From NCBI GenBank assembly GCA_014983025.1, contig JADCLP010000002.1, positions 62,001 to 126,000 of the forward strand: a stretch of 64,000 nt of DNA, written 5' to 3'. Shown here in pieces: positions 42,144 through 51,214 of the stretch; the stretch's first letter is position 1, and each line of letters begins with the position of its first letter. The position numbers were made by a program, and so were the translations under genes. This stretch comes from Erythrobacteraceae bacterium E2-1 Yellow Sea (GTDB lineage: Bacteria > Pseudomonadota > Alphaproteobacteria > Sphingomonadales > Sphingomonadaceae). The notes beneath the pieces were generated by a model. That model was not told where the DNA came from, did not search any database, and worked only from the letters and a program-made list of their open reading frames with translations.

Positions 42144-43736
42144 CTAGCCAGGAGATACTGCGCTTTCAGCAACCTTGGCTATCGCTTGTGGCACCAGCTT
42201 GATTGCTGCCAATAAGCAAACCGCCCCAAAAGGCACAATCGCAAGCGTGGCCAGGATCCCAAGCGATAGATCGTCGCCATTCTGTGCAGATACGTAACCG
42301 GCCAAATATGGCCCAAGCGCCAAGCCAATTAAGGTTGTGCCCAGAAAAAAGGTTGCGGTTGCAGTAGCCCGCATATGGGGCAAAACCAATGTTTGAGTTG
42401 TTGCAGCTGCTGCGCCAAGTGCTGTTGCCGCCAACATACCAGAGAAGAAGTTTGCGCCGTAAAAAATCATCGGGCTTTGCGTGGTCATTGCCAAAATTGT
42501 TGTTGGTACAGGCGACAGCAGCCCGAACAATACAACCCAAACGCGCCCTGCACCATTACGCTCATGAAGAAGGTCGGCAATCCGCCCACCAACGATGATA
42601 CCCAAAAATCCGGAGATTGCGCCCGGAGCGCCAATCAACCAACCAAGCTCACTCTTGGGAACACCAAATACGCGCTCAGCATAGGGTGCCGCCCAATAGG
42701 ACAGTGCATATGCCTGAAATGAGACGCAGGAATACCCCAATACTGTAAACAAGAATGCCGGCGATCCCCAAATCAGGTTGAAAGTGGATTTATCGCGTTG
42801 ACGCAATGCTGTGGCCCAGCAGAATACAGAATAGTATCCGACACCTACAAATAGCCACTGATTGGCAATTGGCGGCAGCTTGACGAAGCCTGCTTCTGAA
42901 CCTGTCAGCCAAGTCATGGTCCATGCCGCCATCAAGATAACAATAGCAACAGCAATATTCAGTGCCAGCGCACCGATCCCACGGCGTGCAGCTCCGATGA
43001 AAGTAAACGGCGGGATGACAGTAAACAGCTCACTGGTAAAACCACGAAATGGCTGTGGATCTTCCGGACTTTCCAGACCATCCATTATGCCACGCTTTGG
43101 CTCGCGTAGCGTCAATACCCAGATCGCCAATATTAGGCCTGGCAAGCCAACTGCTATGAAGGCAGCCTGCCAGCCGACCAACCCCATTGGACCTCCATCT
43201 GGGAAATGACTGTTCCAGTTTTCAACAATCAAACCACCAATCAGCAGCGAAAGCCCGCTGCCGATGTAGATACCAGAAGAGTAGATACTCAGAGCAGTGG
43301 CACGCAATCTTGCAGGAAAATAATCAGAGATAAGAGAATAGGCAGAAGGGCTGGCAGTCGCCTCTCCAACTCCTACACCAACACGTGCGATTGTAAGCTG
43401 CGCGCCATTTTTAGCGAAGCCAGATAGGGCAGTCATCAAGGACCAGAGCCCCAAGCCAATGCTCATCAATCGCACCCGCTTCCAACTGTCAGCCAGTCGA
43501 CCGAGCGGGATTCCAAACAGCGCGTAGAAAACTGCAAATGCCGTACCGTAAAGAAAGCCTAGATCGGCATCGCTGAGCCCCAGATCAGCTTTGATATCAT
43601 TGGCCAGGATGGAAAGTATCTGCCGATCCACGAAGTTCAGCACATAAACCAGCACCAACACACTCAAGGCGTACCAGCTATAAGCCGGGACGGCTTGGCT
43701 CCGTTTCAGGTCAACTGCTGCTCGCTGATCGCTCAC
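42144..43736 (-). CDS. Spinster-type MFS transporter
   Basis: Protein of 530 aa with about 12 membrane helices. N-terminal VLVLVYVLNFVDRQILSILA and GFLYGTAFAVFYALFGIPLG with GRLADSWKRV, then ARVGVGVGEATASPSAYSLI, are characteristic of the spinster/hexuronate-like branch. The DRxxR-type motif between helices 2 and 3 is present. An insertion near residue 225 holds a proline-rich cytoplasmic loop. Substrate unknown; lipids or aromatic acids are candidates in this family. The gene is upstream of a convergent sodC and downstream of queC on the same strand. Confidence 0.88.
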   Translation of the reverse strand: MSDQRAAVDLKRSQAVPAYSWYALSVLVLVYVLNFVDRQILSILANDIKADLGLSDADLGFLYGTAFAVFYALFGIPLGRLADSWKRVRLMSIGLGLWSLMTALSGFAKNGAQLTIARVGVGVGEATASPSAYSLISDYFPARLRATALSIYSSGIYIGSGLSLLIGGLIVENWNSHFPDGGPMGLVGWQAAFIAVGLPGLILAIWVLTLREPKRGIMDGLESPEDPQPFRGFTSELFTVIPPFTFIGAARRGIGALALNIAVAIVILMAAWTMTWLTGSEAGFVKLPPIANQWLFVGVGYYSVFCWATALRQRDKSTFNLIWGSPAFLFTVLGYSCVSFQAYALSYWAAPYAERVFGVPKSELGWLIGAPGAISGFLGIIVGGRIADLLHERNGAGRVWVVLFGLLSPVPTTILAMTTQSPMIFYGANFFSGMLAATALGAAAATTQTLVLPHMRATATATFFLGTTLIGLALGPYLAGYVSAQNGDDLSLGILATLAIVPFGAVCLLAAIKLVPQAIAKVAESAVSPG

Positions 43737-43760
43737 TATACCTCTTAATGGATTGTCGGC

Positions 43761-44456
43761 TCAGGCCGCATATTCTGTATTGTCGGTTACGCCTGCCTCA
43801 GCGAAGCCCTTTTGTCGCAAGCGACAGGAATCGCAGCCGCCGCATGCGATCCCCTCTGGAGTTGGGTCATAACAGGACCAACTCCAGAGGGGATCAAGCC
43901 CGAGCCGACTGCACTCCTTTGCAATATCTGCCTTGGTCATATGCTGCAGTGGCGCGTGGATGGAAATGGGCTGCCCTTCGATTCCCAATTTCGTTCCCAG
44001 TCGAGCCGTTTCTGCAAAACTGGCAATAAATTCTGGGCGGCAATCCGGGTAGCCAGAGTAATCCAGAGCATTCACGCCTATGAATATATCGTGTGCCCCT
44101 GCAGCCTCTGCGCAGGCGACAGTCAAAGACAGAAAAACCAAATTTCGTGCGGGAACATAGGTTACGGGAATATCGTTTCCTGCTCCAGATTTCGGAACCG
44201 GGATATCGGATGTCAGAGCCGATCCTCCGAAGGAGCGCAAATCGAGAGCCAGGCGAGAATGATCAGCAACGCCCAATTCCGCAGCAATCTTCTCCGCCGC
44301 ATCAAGTTCTCTTCTATGCCGCTGACCATAATCGATTGTCAGCGCATGGACTGCAAAGCCCTGTTCATGCGCAAGTGCGGCTGTGACCATGGAATCAAGG
44401 CCGCCTGAAAGCAGGACAACCGCCTTGCGGCCAAGCGATTTTTCCGATGAAATCAT
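43761..44456 (-). CDS. queC: 7-cyano-7-deazaguanine synthase QueC
   Basis: Forms preQ0 from carboxydeazaguanine for queuosine in tRNA. The PP-loop is VLLSGGLDSMVTAALA at residue 14-29. Zinc ligands are in CYDPTPEGIACGGCDSC with CRLRQKGF. Length 231 aa is usual. Within its 3' part lies a perfect 18-bp inverted repeat (43848-43865 and 43878-43895) that encodes DPLWSW and PTPEGIA. The gene is upstream of the MFS transporter by 24 bases. With gluQRS in the window, queuosine and its glutamyl derivative are both represented. Confidence 0.95.
   Translation of the reverse strand: MISSEKSLGRKAVVLLSGGLDSMVTAALAHEQGFAVHALTIDYGQRHRRELDAAEKIAAELGVADHSRLALDLRSFGGSALTSDIPVPKSGAGNDIPVTYVPARNLVFLSLTVACAEAAGAHDIFIGVNALDYSGYPDCRPEFIASFAETARLGTKLGIEGQPISIHAPLQHMTKADIAKECSRLGLDPLWSWSCYDPTPEGIACGGCDSCRLRQKGFAEAGVTDNTEYAA
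43848..43895. repeat. 18-bp perfect inverted repeat inside queC
   Basis: Arms 43848-43865 and 43878-43895 are exact reverse complements, 12-base loop. It is part of the reading frame. It could form a strong mRNA hairpin near the 3' end of queC. No T run, so not a terminator. Confidence 0.9.
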
Positions 44457-44518
44457 AGAGCAGGCTTAGCGTGCCAGCCGCAGCATGCAATCATTGCATC
44501 GGTGGCCATGACAGAATT

Positions 44519-44935
44519 CTAGTTACAGTTGCCTGTCTGTCTCGCTTCGGCAGTAAACTGGAAGGGCAGACCTTTATCGATTCCCTGACTTTCGATCTGG
44601 ACAAGCCCAGAAGTCTCACGACGGATAGTTGTTCGTCCATAACCATTTCCAGGACAGGTGTATTGCACCGTCACCTTAGCCGTGCCGTCTTCAACCACGA
44701 AACGACTGCAATTGGGCTGGAGGTGCTGGATCTGAATCAGCTCTGTTCCTGAACGCAGACAGACCTTGCGCGGCGCATCACCATCACGGAAACGCACTGT
44801 CCATTCGCCCTTCTTCAGATCCGCAAGCATGGCCAATCCCGGCACCTGCGCATGCGCAGAAAAGCCGACACTAAGTACAGCAAGACTGAGAGTGAAACTC
44901 CCAGCAACTGCCTTCAGTATAGCCGACTTTTGCAT
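44519..44935 (-). CDS. Exported DUF3617-like protein
   Basis: Protein of 138 aa with a signal peptide (KAVAGSFTLSLAVLSVGFSA, cleaved near HAQ). The mature part has KKGEWTVRFRDGDAPRKVCL and a cysteine set C, C, C in CLRSGTE, PNCSRFVVEDG and YTCPGNGYG, like DUF3617 periplasmic proteins of unknown function. The protein ends in NCN. It is next to queC but separated by 62 bases, and may be independent. Confidence 0.68.
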   Translation of the reverse strand: MQKSAILKAVAGSFTLSLAVLSVGFSAHAQVPGLAMLADLKKGEWTVRFRDGDAPRKVCLRSGTELIQIQHLQPNCSRFVVEDGTAKVTVQYTCPGNGYGRTTIRRETSGLVQIESQGIDKGLPFQFTAEARQTGNCN

Positions 44936-45019
44936 TTCTTCCCTTCCGTCGAAAATTATCGATCCAGCTGTAAGAATACGGCCACAGCGATAAACCGTTC
45001 CTGAATGGCGGCGAGTTGA

Positions 45020-45910
45020 TTAAAGTGCCAGCTCAAACTTTTTCGAACAAAATGCACAATCTACCACGATGATCCCTTCATCATTGCGCATATCAACACG
45101 GTCATCTTCCGGAAATCTTTCAATGACAGCTTGATAATGTTCGACTGTGCAGCGGCAACCGCGCGTCAGACAATCGCCTTGCCAGACGCGAACCTTATCC
45201 TCTTCATGAAACAACCGCCAGATAATCTCTTCCATAGTCAGGTTGCGATCCAGCAGCTCATCATGACTAACGCTGCCACCCAATATAGCGACATGCTCCC
45301 ATTCTGGACTATCAACCTGTGCATGCAAACGCTCGCGCCCTGCCTCGCCTTCAGGAAAGTGCTGAAGCAGCAGGCCACCAGCGTGGCAACGGTCTCCCTC
45401 CATCCGCACAGCAACACGCAGCAGAGACGGGATCTGTTCCGACTGGCTAAAATACCGTTCGCAGGTTTCTGCCAACGAGCCACCTTCCAGCGGAACAATA
45501 CCCTGATAACGCTGCCCATTTACCGGATCGAAGGTGATCGCCAGATAACCTTGACCAAACAATGCAAACAAAGTGGGATTCGCGCCCAATTCCGCCAAGC
45601 GCGCAGCATCGAATTCCACATAACCGCGCATATCGCCGCCACGATAATCGCATACCAGCAAACGGACTGGTCCATTCTCGGTCTGCGCTTGCATGGTCAT
45701 TTGCGCACCGTCATCTTTTTGCAGCCCTCCCATCAGGGCACAGAGGACCAACGCCTCTGCCAGCAAATGGGTGACGGGAGCGGGATAATCATGCGCTGAC
45801 AGAATCTGGTCCAGCACATTATCAAGACGTACCAATCGCCCCCGCGCATGGCGGGCAGGGAGAGTAAACCCCAGTAATTGGTCGGAATGGATTTCAGGCG
45901 TCTCAGACAT
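45020..45910 (-). CDS. hslO: Hsp33 redox-regulated chaperone
   Basis: Protein of 296 aa activated by oxidation, preventing aggregation. Zinc cysteines near the C-terminus are TRGCRCTVEHY (CxC) and VDCAFCSKKFEL (CxxC), the redox switch. The N-terminal fold has LVCDYRGGDMRGYVEFDA and LGGSVSHDELLDRNLTMEEI, typical of HslO. The start ATG 45910 (MSETPEIHSDQLLGFTL) was preferred over a longer frame of 18 codons. It follows argD-argF by 55 bases on the same strand, an arrangement common in alphaproteobacteria. Confidence 0.95.
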   Translation of the reverse strand: MSETPEIHSDQLLGFTLPARHARGRLVRLDNVLDQILSAHDYPAPVTHLLAEALVLCALMGGLQKDDGAQMTMQAQTENGPVRLLVCDYRGGDMRGYVEFDAARLAELGANPTLFALFGQGYLAITFDPVNGQRYQGIVPLEGGSLAETCERYFSQSEQIPSLLRVAVRMEGDRCHAGGLLLQHFPEGEAGRERLHAQVDSPEWEHVAILGGSVSHDELLDRNLTMEEIIWRLFHEEDKVRVWQGDCLTRGCRCTVEHYQAVIERFPEDDRVDMRNDEGIIVVDCAFCSKKFELAL

Positions 45911-45965
45911 GTCTGGCCATATGGGGAGTGGCTGGGCCGAAGGTAAGCCCCCAGCCCAGATCACC

Positions 45966-46901
45966 TTAGTCTAGAAGGCCGAAGCTCCACAGCAGCACGG
46001 ATTTCTGACCGTGGATTCGGTTTTCAGCTTCATCAAAGACAACTGACTGCGCGCCTTCAAACACGGTTTCGTTGACTTCATCCCCGATATGAGCTGGCAA
46101 GCAATGAAGGAAAATCGCATCGGGTTTGGCCTGTGCCATCAGTGCTTCATTGACTTGATAAGGCGCCATTGCAGCCAGTTTTTCTTCGGCATGAGCCTGA
46201 CCCATAGAAATCCATGTGTCGGTTACGATAACATCGGCATCCTTGGCAGCCGCCAAAGCATCCTGCGTCAGGGTAACCTGTGCCCCGCCGGCGCGCGCCA
46301 TCTCAATGAATTCCACCTCTGGCTCATACCCGGCAGGGGTTGCCACGCGAACGTTGAACTTCAACAGACCTGCAGCTTCCAGAATGGAATGAAGCACATT
46401 GTTGCCATCACCAAACCAGGCAACCTCAAGCCCAGGCAACGCCTTGCCATGTTCAACAATGGTCAAGAGATCGGCAACGATCTGACATGGATGCGACCTA
46501 TCTGTCAGCCCATTGATAACCGGCACACTGGCATGGCGGGCCATTTCCTCAATCTTGGCGTGATCGTCAGTCCGCAGCATAATCGCATCCGCCATACGGC
46601 TGAGCACGCGCGCCGTATCGGCAATGCTTTCACCCCGGCCCAATTGACTGGAGGCGGAGTCCAGGATCAGGGCCGAACCACCCAACTGCCGCATTGCCAT
46701 ATCAAAACTTACACGCGTACGGGTCGAATTCTTTTCAAACACCATGGCCAGAACTCGGCCCTGCAGGGGCTGGTCTGAATCGGGTTGCCCCTTCGGCGAA
46801 CTGACCCGTGCCGACTTACGCGTAACGGCATCGCCGATCATGGTCGCGATAGGATCGCCACCGGCATCGCTGAGGTCAAGGAAATGCCTGATTTGCGTCA
46901 T
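45966..46901 (-). CDS. argF: Ornithine carbamoyltransferase
   Basis: Makes citrulline from ornithine and carbamoyl phosphate. It has 311 aa. Carbamoyl phosphate site [25 protein letters not shown], and ornithine-binding HCLPAH and [13 protein letters not shown] are all present. The second gene of an argD-argF operon; its start overlaps the argD stop by four bases. hslO follows. Complete and not fused. Confidence 0.97.
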   Translation of the reverse strand: MTQIRHFLDLSDAGGDPIATMIGDAVTRKSARVSSPKGQPDSDQPLQGRVLAMVFEKNSTRTRVSFDMAMRQLGGSALILDSASSQLGRGESIADTARVLSRMADAIMLRTDDHAKIEEMARHASVPVINGLTDRSHPCQIVADLLTIVEHGKALPGLEVAWFGDGNNVLHSILEAAGLLKFNVRVATPAGYEPEVEFIEMARAGGAQVTLTQDALAAAKDADVIVTDTWISMGQAHAEEKLAAMAPYQVNEALMAQAKPDAIFLHCLPAHIGDEVNETVFEGAQSVVFDEAENRIHGQKSVLLWSFGLLD

Positions 46902-48088
46902 GTAGCGTCCGGCACAGTATAACTGGCCGCCCCTGCTGATAGTTTTTCGAAGAATTCGTCGATCTCTGCATCACCAATCACCAATGGTGGCAACACACGC
47001 AAAGTGTTGTCACCCGCTGCAACGGTCAGCAACTGGTGATTGTCGCGCAGATGGACATAGAAGGGGCGACTTTCAGCCTTCATCTTTATACCCAGCATCA
47101 GACCCTCGCCGCGGACCAGCTCAAACAAATCGGGATAATTACCGATAAACTGTTCAAGGCGCGAACGCAGGCGCGCCCCTGTTTCGCGGACATGCGAGAG
47201 AAATTCTTCATTGGCGACAGCATCCATCACTGCGCTGCCCGCAGCCATAGCCAGCGGATTGCCACCATAGGTTGAACCATGTGTGCCGACCACCATGCCG
47301 CGCGCGGCCTTTTCCGTCGCCAGGCAGGCGCCCAGTGGGAAGCCGCCGCCAATGCCCTTGGCTGTCGCCAGAATGTCCGGCTCAATCCCGTAATGCTCAT
47401 AAGCGTAAAGCTTGCCCGTACGGGCCATACCGCACTGAACTTCATCCAGAACCAGCATCAGGTCATGTTCGTCTGCCAGATCGCGCAGGCCCTGCATGAA
47501 TTCCTGCGATGCCGGGCGAATACCGCCTTCGCCCTGTATCGGCTCAACCAGGAAGCCTGCTGTATGCGGCCCCATCAGTGCCTTGGCAGATTCCAGATTG
47601 TCAAACTCGGCATATTTGAAACCTGCCAGCAGTGGTGAAAAGCCATGATGCATCTTTTCCTGATTGGACGCACTGATCGTGGCCATAGTCCGGCCGTGGA
47701 AGGCATTGCCAAATGTAATCAGTTCGAACCGCGTCGCGTCACCTTGATGTTGGTGATAAGCACGCGCCGTCTTGATTGCACATTCCACCGCTTCGGCACC
47801 CGAATTGGTGAAAAATACTGTATCGGCAAATGTATTATCCACCAGTGTCTGCGCCAGGCGTTCACCTTGCGGGCTGCCATATAGGTTAGAGACATGCATC
47901 AGAGTTTCCGCCTGCTGCTGGATCGCCTTAATCAGCCCCTCATGCGAATGCCCAAGCAGGTTCACCGCAATGCCACTGGCAAAATCAAGGTAACGCGTGC
48001 CATCCTCATCAATCAGATGACAATGCTCCCCTCGCACCGGCCGCACGCCGCAACGAGGATATACGGGCATCAATGGTGTGATCGACAT
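46898..48088 (-). CDS. argD: Acetylornithine/succinyldiaminopimelate aminotransferase
   Basis: PLP class III aminotransferase of 396 aa for arginine (and possibly lysine) synthesis. Motifs: [56 protein letters not shown], and PLP lysine in [19 protein letters not shown] 48088 was chosen (AAAGG before it); the longer frame starts with TTG. Its stop overlaps argF. The second step partner argB, argJ and others are not in the window. Confidence 0.95.
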   Translation of the reverse strand: MSITPLMPVYPRCGVRPVRGEHCHLIDEDGTRYLDFASGIAVNLLGHSHEGLIKAIQQQAETLMHVSNLYGSPQGERLAQTLVDNTFADTVFFTNSGAEAVECAIKTARAYHQHQGDATRFELITFGNAFHGRTMATISASNQEKMHHGFSPLLAGFKYAEFDNLESAKALMGPHTAGFLVEPIQGEGGIRPASQEFMQGLRDLADEHDLMLVLDEVQCGMARTGKLYAYEHYGIEPDILATAKGIGGGFPLGACLATEKAARGMVVGTHGSTYGGNPLAMAAGSAVMDAVANEEFLSHVRETGARLRSRLEQFIGNYPDLFELVRGEGLMLGIKMKAESRPFYVHLRDNHQLLTVAAGDNTLRVLPPLVIGDAEIDEFFEKLSAGAASYTVPDAT

Positions 48089-48211
48089 AGCATTACCTTT
48101 GAACAAATCGGTTTTTGAAAACGAGAAATGGCGACCCTTGGGGCCGCCACTCCGCTCCGTTTAAATTTTTGCTCTGGCCCGGTCAATCAACCGGGTGACA
48201 ATGTGAGCTGA

Positions 48212-48958
48212 TCAGCCTTGAACGGGCACTAGGTTGACAGCTGAGTGCTTCCCTCGTCGGTCAACCTCAAGGTCAAACTCATAACGTTCGCCTTCATTGA
48301 GACTGGACAGACCCGAACGTTCCACCGCGCTGATATGCACGAAAGCATCGGGCTGGCCATCATCACGCACCAGAAAGCCGAAGCCCTTCATTGCGTTGAA
48401 GAACTTAACAGTACCCGTCGCCTTTTCACCAGTCAGTTCACGCTGGGGCGGTCCGCCTGCTGCTGCACGCTGCGGCGTCGCAATCACATCGCCTACAATC
48501 TGAAGATCCTGGGCAGATACCTTGCCCCCACGGTCAACAAGATTGAATTGCAATTCCTGGCCTTCAGCCAAACTTTCCAAACCGGCACGTTCGACTGCGC
48601 TGACATGCACGAACACATCTTCGCCGCCACCCTCTTGCTGGATGAAGCCAAAGCCCTTTTGTGCGTTGAAGAACTTCACGACGCCTTTGCCAGTGCCCAC
48701 AACCTGAGCAGGCATGCGGCTGAAACCACCACCGCCAGCACCGCCGGGTCCACGCCCGCCGCCGCCACCGCCGCCGAAGCGATCACCACCGGAACCACGG
48801 TCATCGCCAAAGCGATTGCCGCCACCAAACCTGTCGCCGCCAAAATTATCACGCTGCGGCGGGAAACTATCCATGCCGCCGCCGAAGGGATCGAAGCCGT
48901 CTTCACCAAAACCGTCACGTTTATCCCGGCCCCGGCGGCGCCCTCTGTCGTAACCCAT
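48212..48958 (-). CDS. Double cold-shock domain protein with Gly/Arg-rich N-terminus
   Basis: Protein of 248 aa with two cold-shock domains: GVVKFFNAQKGFGFIQQEGG (about residue 92) and GTVKFFNAMKGFGFLVRDDG (about 181), each with RNP1-like KGFGFI and DVFVHVSAVER / DAFVHISAVER (RNP2-like). Residues 1-80 are a disordered tail rich in Gly, Arg, Asp and Phe (DRFGGGNRFGDD-type). It should bind single-stranded nucleic acid. A double-CSD form is common in alphaproteobacteria; the long tail is less so. Confidence 0.92.
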   Translation of the reverse strand: MGYDRGRRRGRDKRDGFGEDGFDPFGGGMDSFPPQRDNFGGDRFGGGNRFGDDRGSGGDRFGGGGGGGRGPGGAGGGGFSRMPAQVVGTGKGVVKFFNAQKGFGFIQQEGGGEDVFVHVSAVERAGLESLAEGQELQFNLVDRGGKVSAQDLQIVGDVIATPQRAAAGGPPQRELTGEKATGTVKFFNAMKGFGFLVRDDGQPDAFVHISAVERSGLSSLNEGERYEFDLEVDRRGKHSAVNLVPVQG

Positions 48959-49336
48959 ATCTTAATTCGTACCTTATTACGCCGCCCAAAAATCAACCGC
49001 GCCAATGCCGGGGACGGACATCCGTATCAACGCACAGGCGTGCCGGAACTATCCAGACTCACCCTTCCATCACCTGACATAGCCTACAAAAAGGCGTTAT
49101 GCGAATATTTTAACAAGAACAGCATCGAAGCCGTAGGATTGTGACATTTTCGCATTGCACTCAGGCGCTTCGCGCGCAACTATCTAAAAAGAATGATGAA
49201 ATTAAACATATACGGCACGCAAAAGATAATAGAGTTATGCCTGTGTTGATCCCCGGCCTCGTAAAGGCCATTGCACGCCAATGAGCAAAGGCAGCAAATC
49301 CATCTGTTCAGAAAAGCTTGCGAATCGGAGAAAGAA
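48959..49336. other. Intergenic region upstream of cold-shock and phosphatase-like genes
   Basis: 378 bases without a convincing gene; the only frames are under 30 codons. The part beside 48958 probably holds the long 5' leader and promoter of the cold-shock gene (minus strand). On the plus strand TTAAAC (49202-49207), 17 bases, GATAAT (49225-49230) is a weak promoter candidate for the operon at 49337. I saw no tRNA or terminator. Confidence 0.4.
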
Positions 49337-49789
49337 ATGAGCGATTTTCGTCGGTTGAGCCAATCGGTCCTGGCCAGTCCGCAAATCACAACAGCGGATT
49401 TGGCAGCAGCGGCCGATCGGGGGGTGACTTTGGTGATCAACAACAGACCAGATGGAGAAGCACCAGATGAACCGCAGGGCACAGAGATAGAGGCAGCGGC
49501 GAGAGCGTTAGGCATGGATTACGTTGCTATCCCCATCACCCATGCGGGCTTCAGTGCACCACAGGTTGCGGCCATGCGGCAGGCACTGGACAATGCGGCC
49601 GGGCCAGTTCTTGCCTATTGCCGCAGTGGAACCCGTTCCACCCTGCTATGGTCACTGGCTCAGGCCCAGGCCGGAATCGATCCCGATGAAATAGCAGGTG
49701 CGGCACAGAGCGCAGGATATGATGTTTCCCCTGTACGGCAGGTGATGGATGTGATGGCCGCGCAGGCGCGGGGTCAATCTGCCGTTTGA
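49337..49789 (+). CDS. TIGR01244-type phosphatase/sulfur transferase-like protein
   Basis: Protein of 150 aa with a dual-specificity phosphatase fold (DUF442). The active-site loop is AYCRSGTRSTLLWSLAQA, a CX5R motif with the nucleophile Cys at about residue 95. Upstream GVTLVINNRPDGEAPDEP and YVAIPITHAGFS are typical of the family, often fused to or near sulfide metabolism enzymes, which are not seen here. ATG 49337 has GGAG-like sequence before it. The stop overlaps the next start by one base. Confidence 0.85.
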   Translation: MSDFRRLSQSVLASPQITTADLAAAADRGVTLVINNRPDGEAPDEPQGTEIEAAARALGMDYVAIPITHAGFSAPQVAAMRQALDNAAGPVLAYCRSGTRSTLLWSLAQAQAGIDPDEIAGAAQSAGYDVSPVRQVMDVMAAQARGQSAV

Positions 49790-50199
49790 TGCAGGGCCAG
49801 ATCATCCAGTTTGCCGGTTCATTACTGGCGATCCTGGCGCTTGCCTGGGTTGCCCGTGCATTGCGGTTGGGGCCCCAAAAAAAACTGTTGGATGAGTCTG
49901 CTGCTCACTTTCATGCCAACCAGACAGTGGATGGATTTGAACCTGTCGAATGCGCAGTAGACAGCAATGGCGATGGTGCCATCCTGCGCGATTCAGATGA
50001 TCGCATACTATTGCTTAGGCCGCATGGCGCACATTTCGCCGGCAGGCTTGTTACGCCAGCGATGACCGCTCAGGCGCAGAGGGGCTTGCTGGTGATTGAG
50101 ACCAATGAGCGCCAATTTGGAGAGGTCACAATGCAGCTCGATAATGCGCAATATTGGGCAGATGCGATCAATGCGGTAAATACCGCGCATGACACCTGA
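49789..50199 (+). CDS. Small membrane-anchored protein of unknown function
   Basis: Protein of 135 aa. One N-terminal membrane helix (IIQFAGSLLAILALAWVARALRL) and a soluble domain with FHANQTVDGFEPVECAVDSN, DGAILRDSDDRILLLRPHG and LLVIETNERQFGEVTMQLD. The latter part looks beta-rich. I do not recognise a family. It lies between the phosphatase-like gene (overlap of one base) and the sterol-desaturase-type gene (overlap of 11 bases), so is likely part of the same function. Confidence 0.68.
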   Translation: MQGQIIQFAGSLLAILALAWVARALRLGPQKKLLDESAAHFHANQTVDGFEPVECAVDSNGDGAILRDSDDRILLLRPHGAHFAGRLVTPAMTAQAQRGLLVIETNERQFGEVTMQLDNAQYWADAINAVNTAHDT

Positions 50200-51076
50200 T
50201 TTCACCCCCACCGATTATGCTGTACCGGGCTTTGTTGCCCTGGTCCTGATCGAAATGATCTGGGCATGGCGCAAGCGGCCCGAAGCCTATGAACCGCGCG
50301 ACACATTGACCAGCCTGGCATTTGGCCTGGGCAGCACGGTTGCAGGACTTTTAACTGGGGGCGCATTCCTGGCGCTCTATCTGTGGCTGTGGGAATTTCG
50401 CCTGTTCGAAATCGGCTGGGGCTGGTGGGTCTGGGCGCTGTGCTTTGTGCTGGATGACCTCGCCTATTACTGGGTGCACCGTTTCGGCCACCGGGTACGC
50501 TGGTTCTGGGCCAGCCATGTGAACCACCATTCCAGCCAACATTACAATCTATCCACCGCGCTTCGGCAGACATGGACCGGTTTCCTGACCTTGGGCTTTG
50601 CCTTCAAGCTGCCATTGGTTCTGCTGGGTTTTCACCCGGCAATGATTGCTATCTGTGCTGGCTTCAATCTGATCTACCAGTTCTGGATCCACACAGAGGC
50701 CATCGGCAAAATGCCGCGCTGGTTTGAAGCTGTCATGAATACACCCAGCCATCACCGGGTGCACCATGCCACCAACCCCAGATATCTCGACCGCAATTAT
50801 GCTGGCGTTTTCATTGTGTGGGACAAGATGTTCGGCACGTTCGAGCCGGAATGTGATGATGAACAGATCCGCTATGGCATCATCAAACAGCTGGGCAGCT
50901 TCAACCTGTTATGGGCTGTGTTCCATGAATGGATTGGAATTGCGCAGGATATGTGGCGAGCACCATGGGGCCATAAATTGGGTTATCTGCTGCGCGAACC
51001 GGGCTGGACACATGATGACAGCCGCGACACTTCCGATATGATCCGCGCCCGTTGGCAGGAACGCCAGGGCAAATAA
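50189..51076 (+). CDS. Sterol desaturase/fatty acid hydroxylase family protein
   Basis: Integral membrane diiron enzyme of 295 aa. Histidine boxes: HRFGH (residue about 96), HVNHHSSQHYN, and HRVHHATNP, with HTEAIGKMPRW between. These bind two irons and are diagnostic of the family, which hydroxylates or desaturates lipids. The substrate is unknown; sterol-like or fatty acyl lipids, including ceramide, are candidates in a sphingolipid-making organism, but this is speculation. About four membrane helices in the N-terminal half. Confidence 0.87.
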   Translation: MTPDFTPTDYAVPGFVALVLIEMIWAWRKRPEAYEPRDTLTSLAFGLGSTVAGLLTGGAFLALYLWLWEFRLFEIGWGWWVWALCFVLDDLAYYWVHRFGHRVRWFWASHVNHHSSQHYNLSTALRQTWTGFLTLGFAFKLPLVLLGFHPAMIAICAGFNLIYQFWIHTEAIGKMPRWFEAVMNTPSHHRVHHATNPRYLDRNYAGVFIVWDKMFGTFEPECDDEQIRYGIIKQLGSFNLLWAVFHEWIGIAQDMWRAPWGHKLGYLLREPGWTHDDSRDTSDMIRARWQERQGK

Positions 51077-51095
51077 GCAGCACCCATCTGCCAAG

Positions 51096-51127
51096 AAAAA
51101 GGGGCCGGAGCTTATGGCCCCGGCCCT
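51096..51127 (-). terminator. Terminator of amtB (minus strand)
   Basis: GGGCCGG (51102-51108) pairs with CCGGCCC (51120-51126); on the minus strand it is followed by a run of five T (51096-51100 reversed). It lies 88 bases beyond the amtB stop. A further imperfect GC-rich stem is at 51162-51204. Confidence 0.7.
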
Positions 51128-51214
51128 TATCAGTTGTACGTTCGCAGGAGGAACGAGGTGAGGCGGGGTGGGGACTGAGAGGAGAGGTCGCCCCCAGCCC
51201 CGCCAAACTGTTGA

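Noticed and set aside
48245..49144. 299-aa frame antisense to the cold-shock gene
   Set aside because: The double cold-shock domains are unmistakable on the minus strand; the antisense product is low-complexity Thr/Ala.
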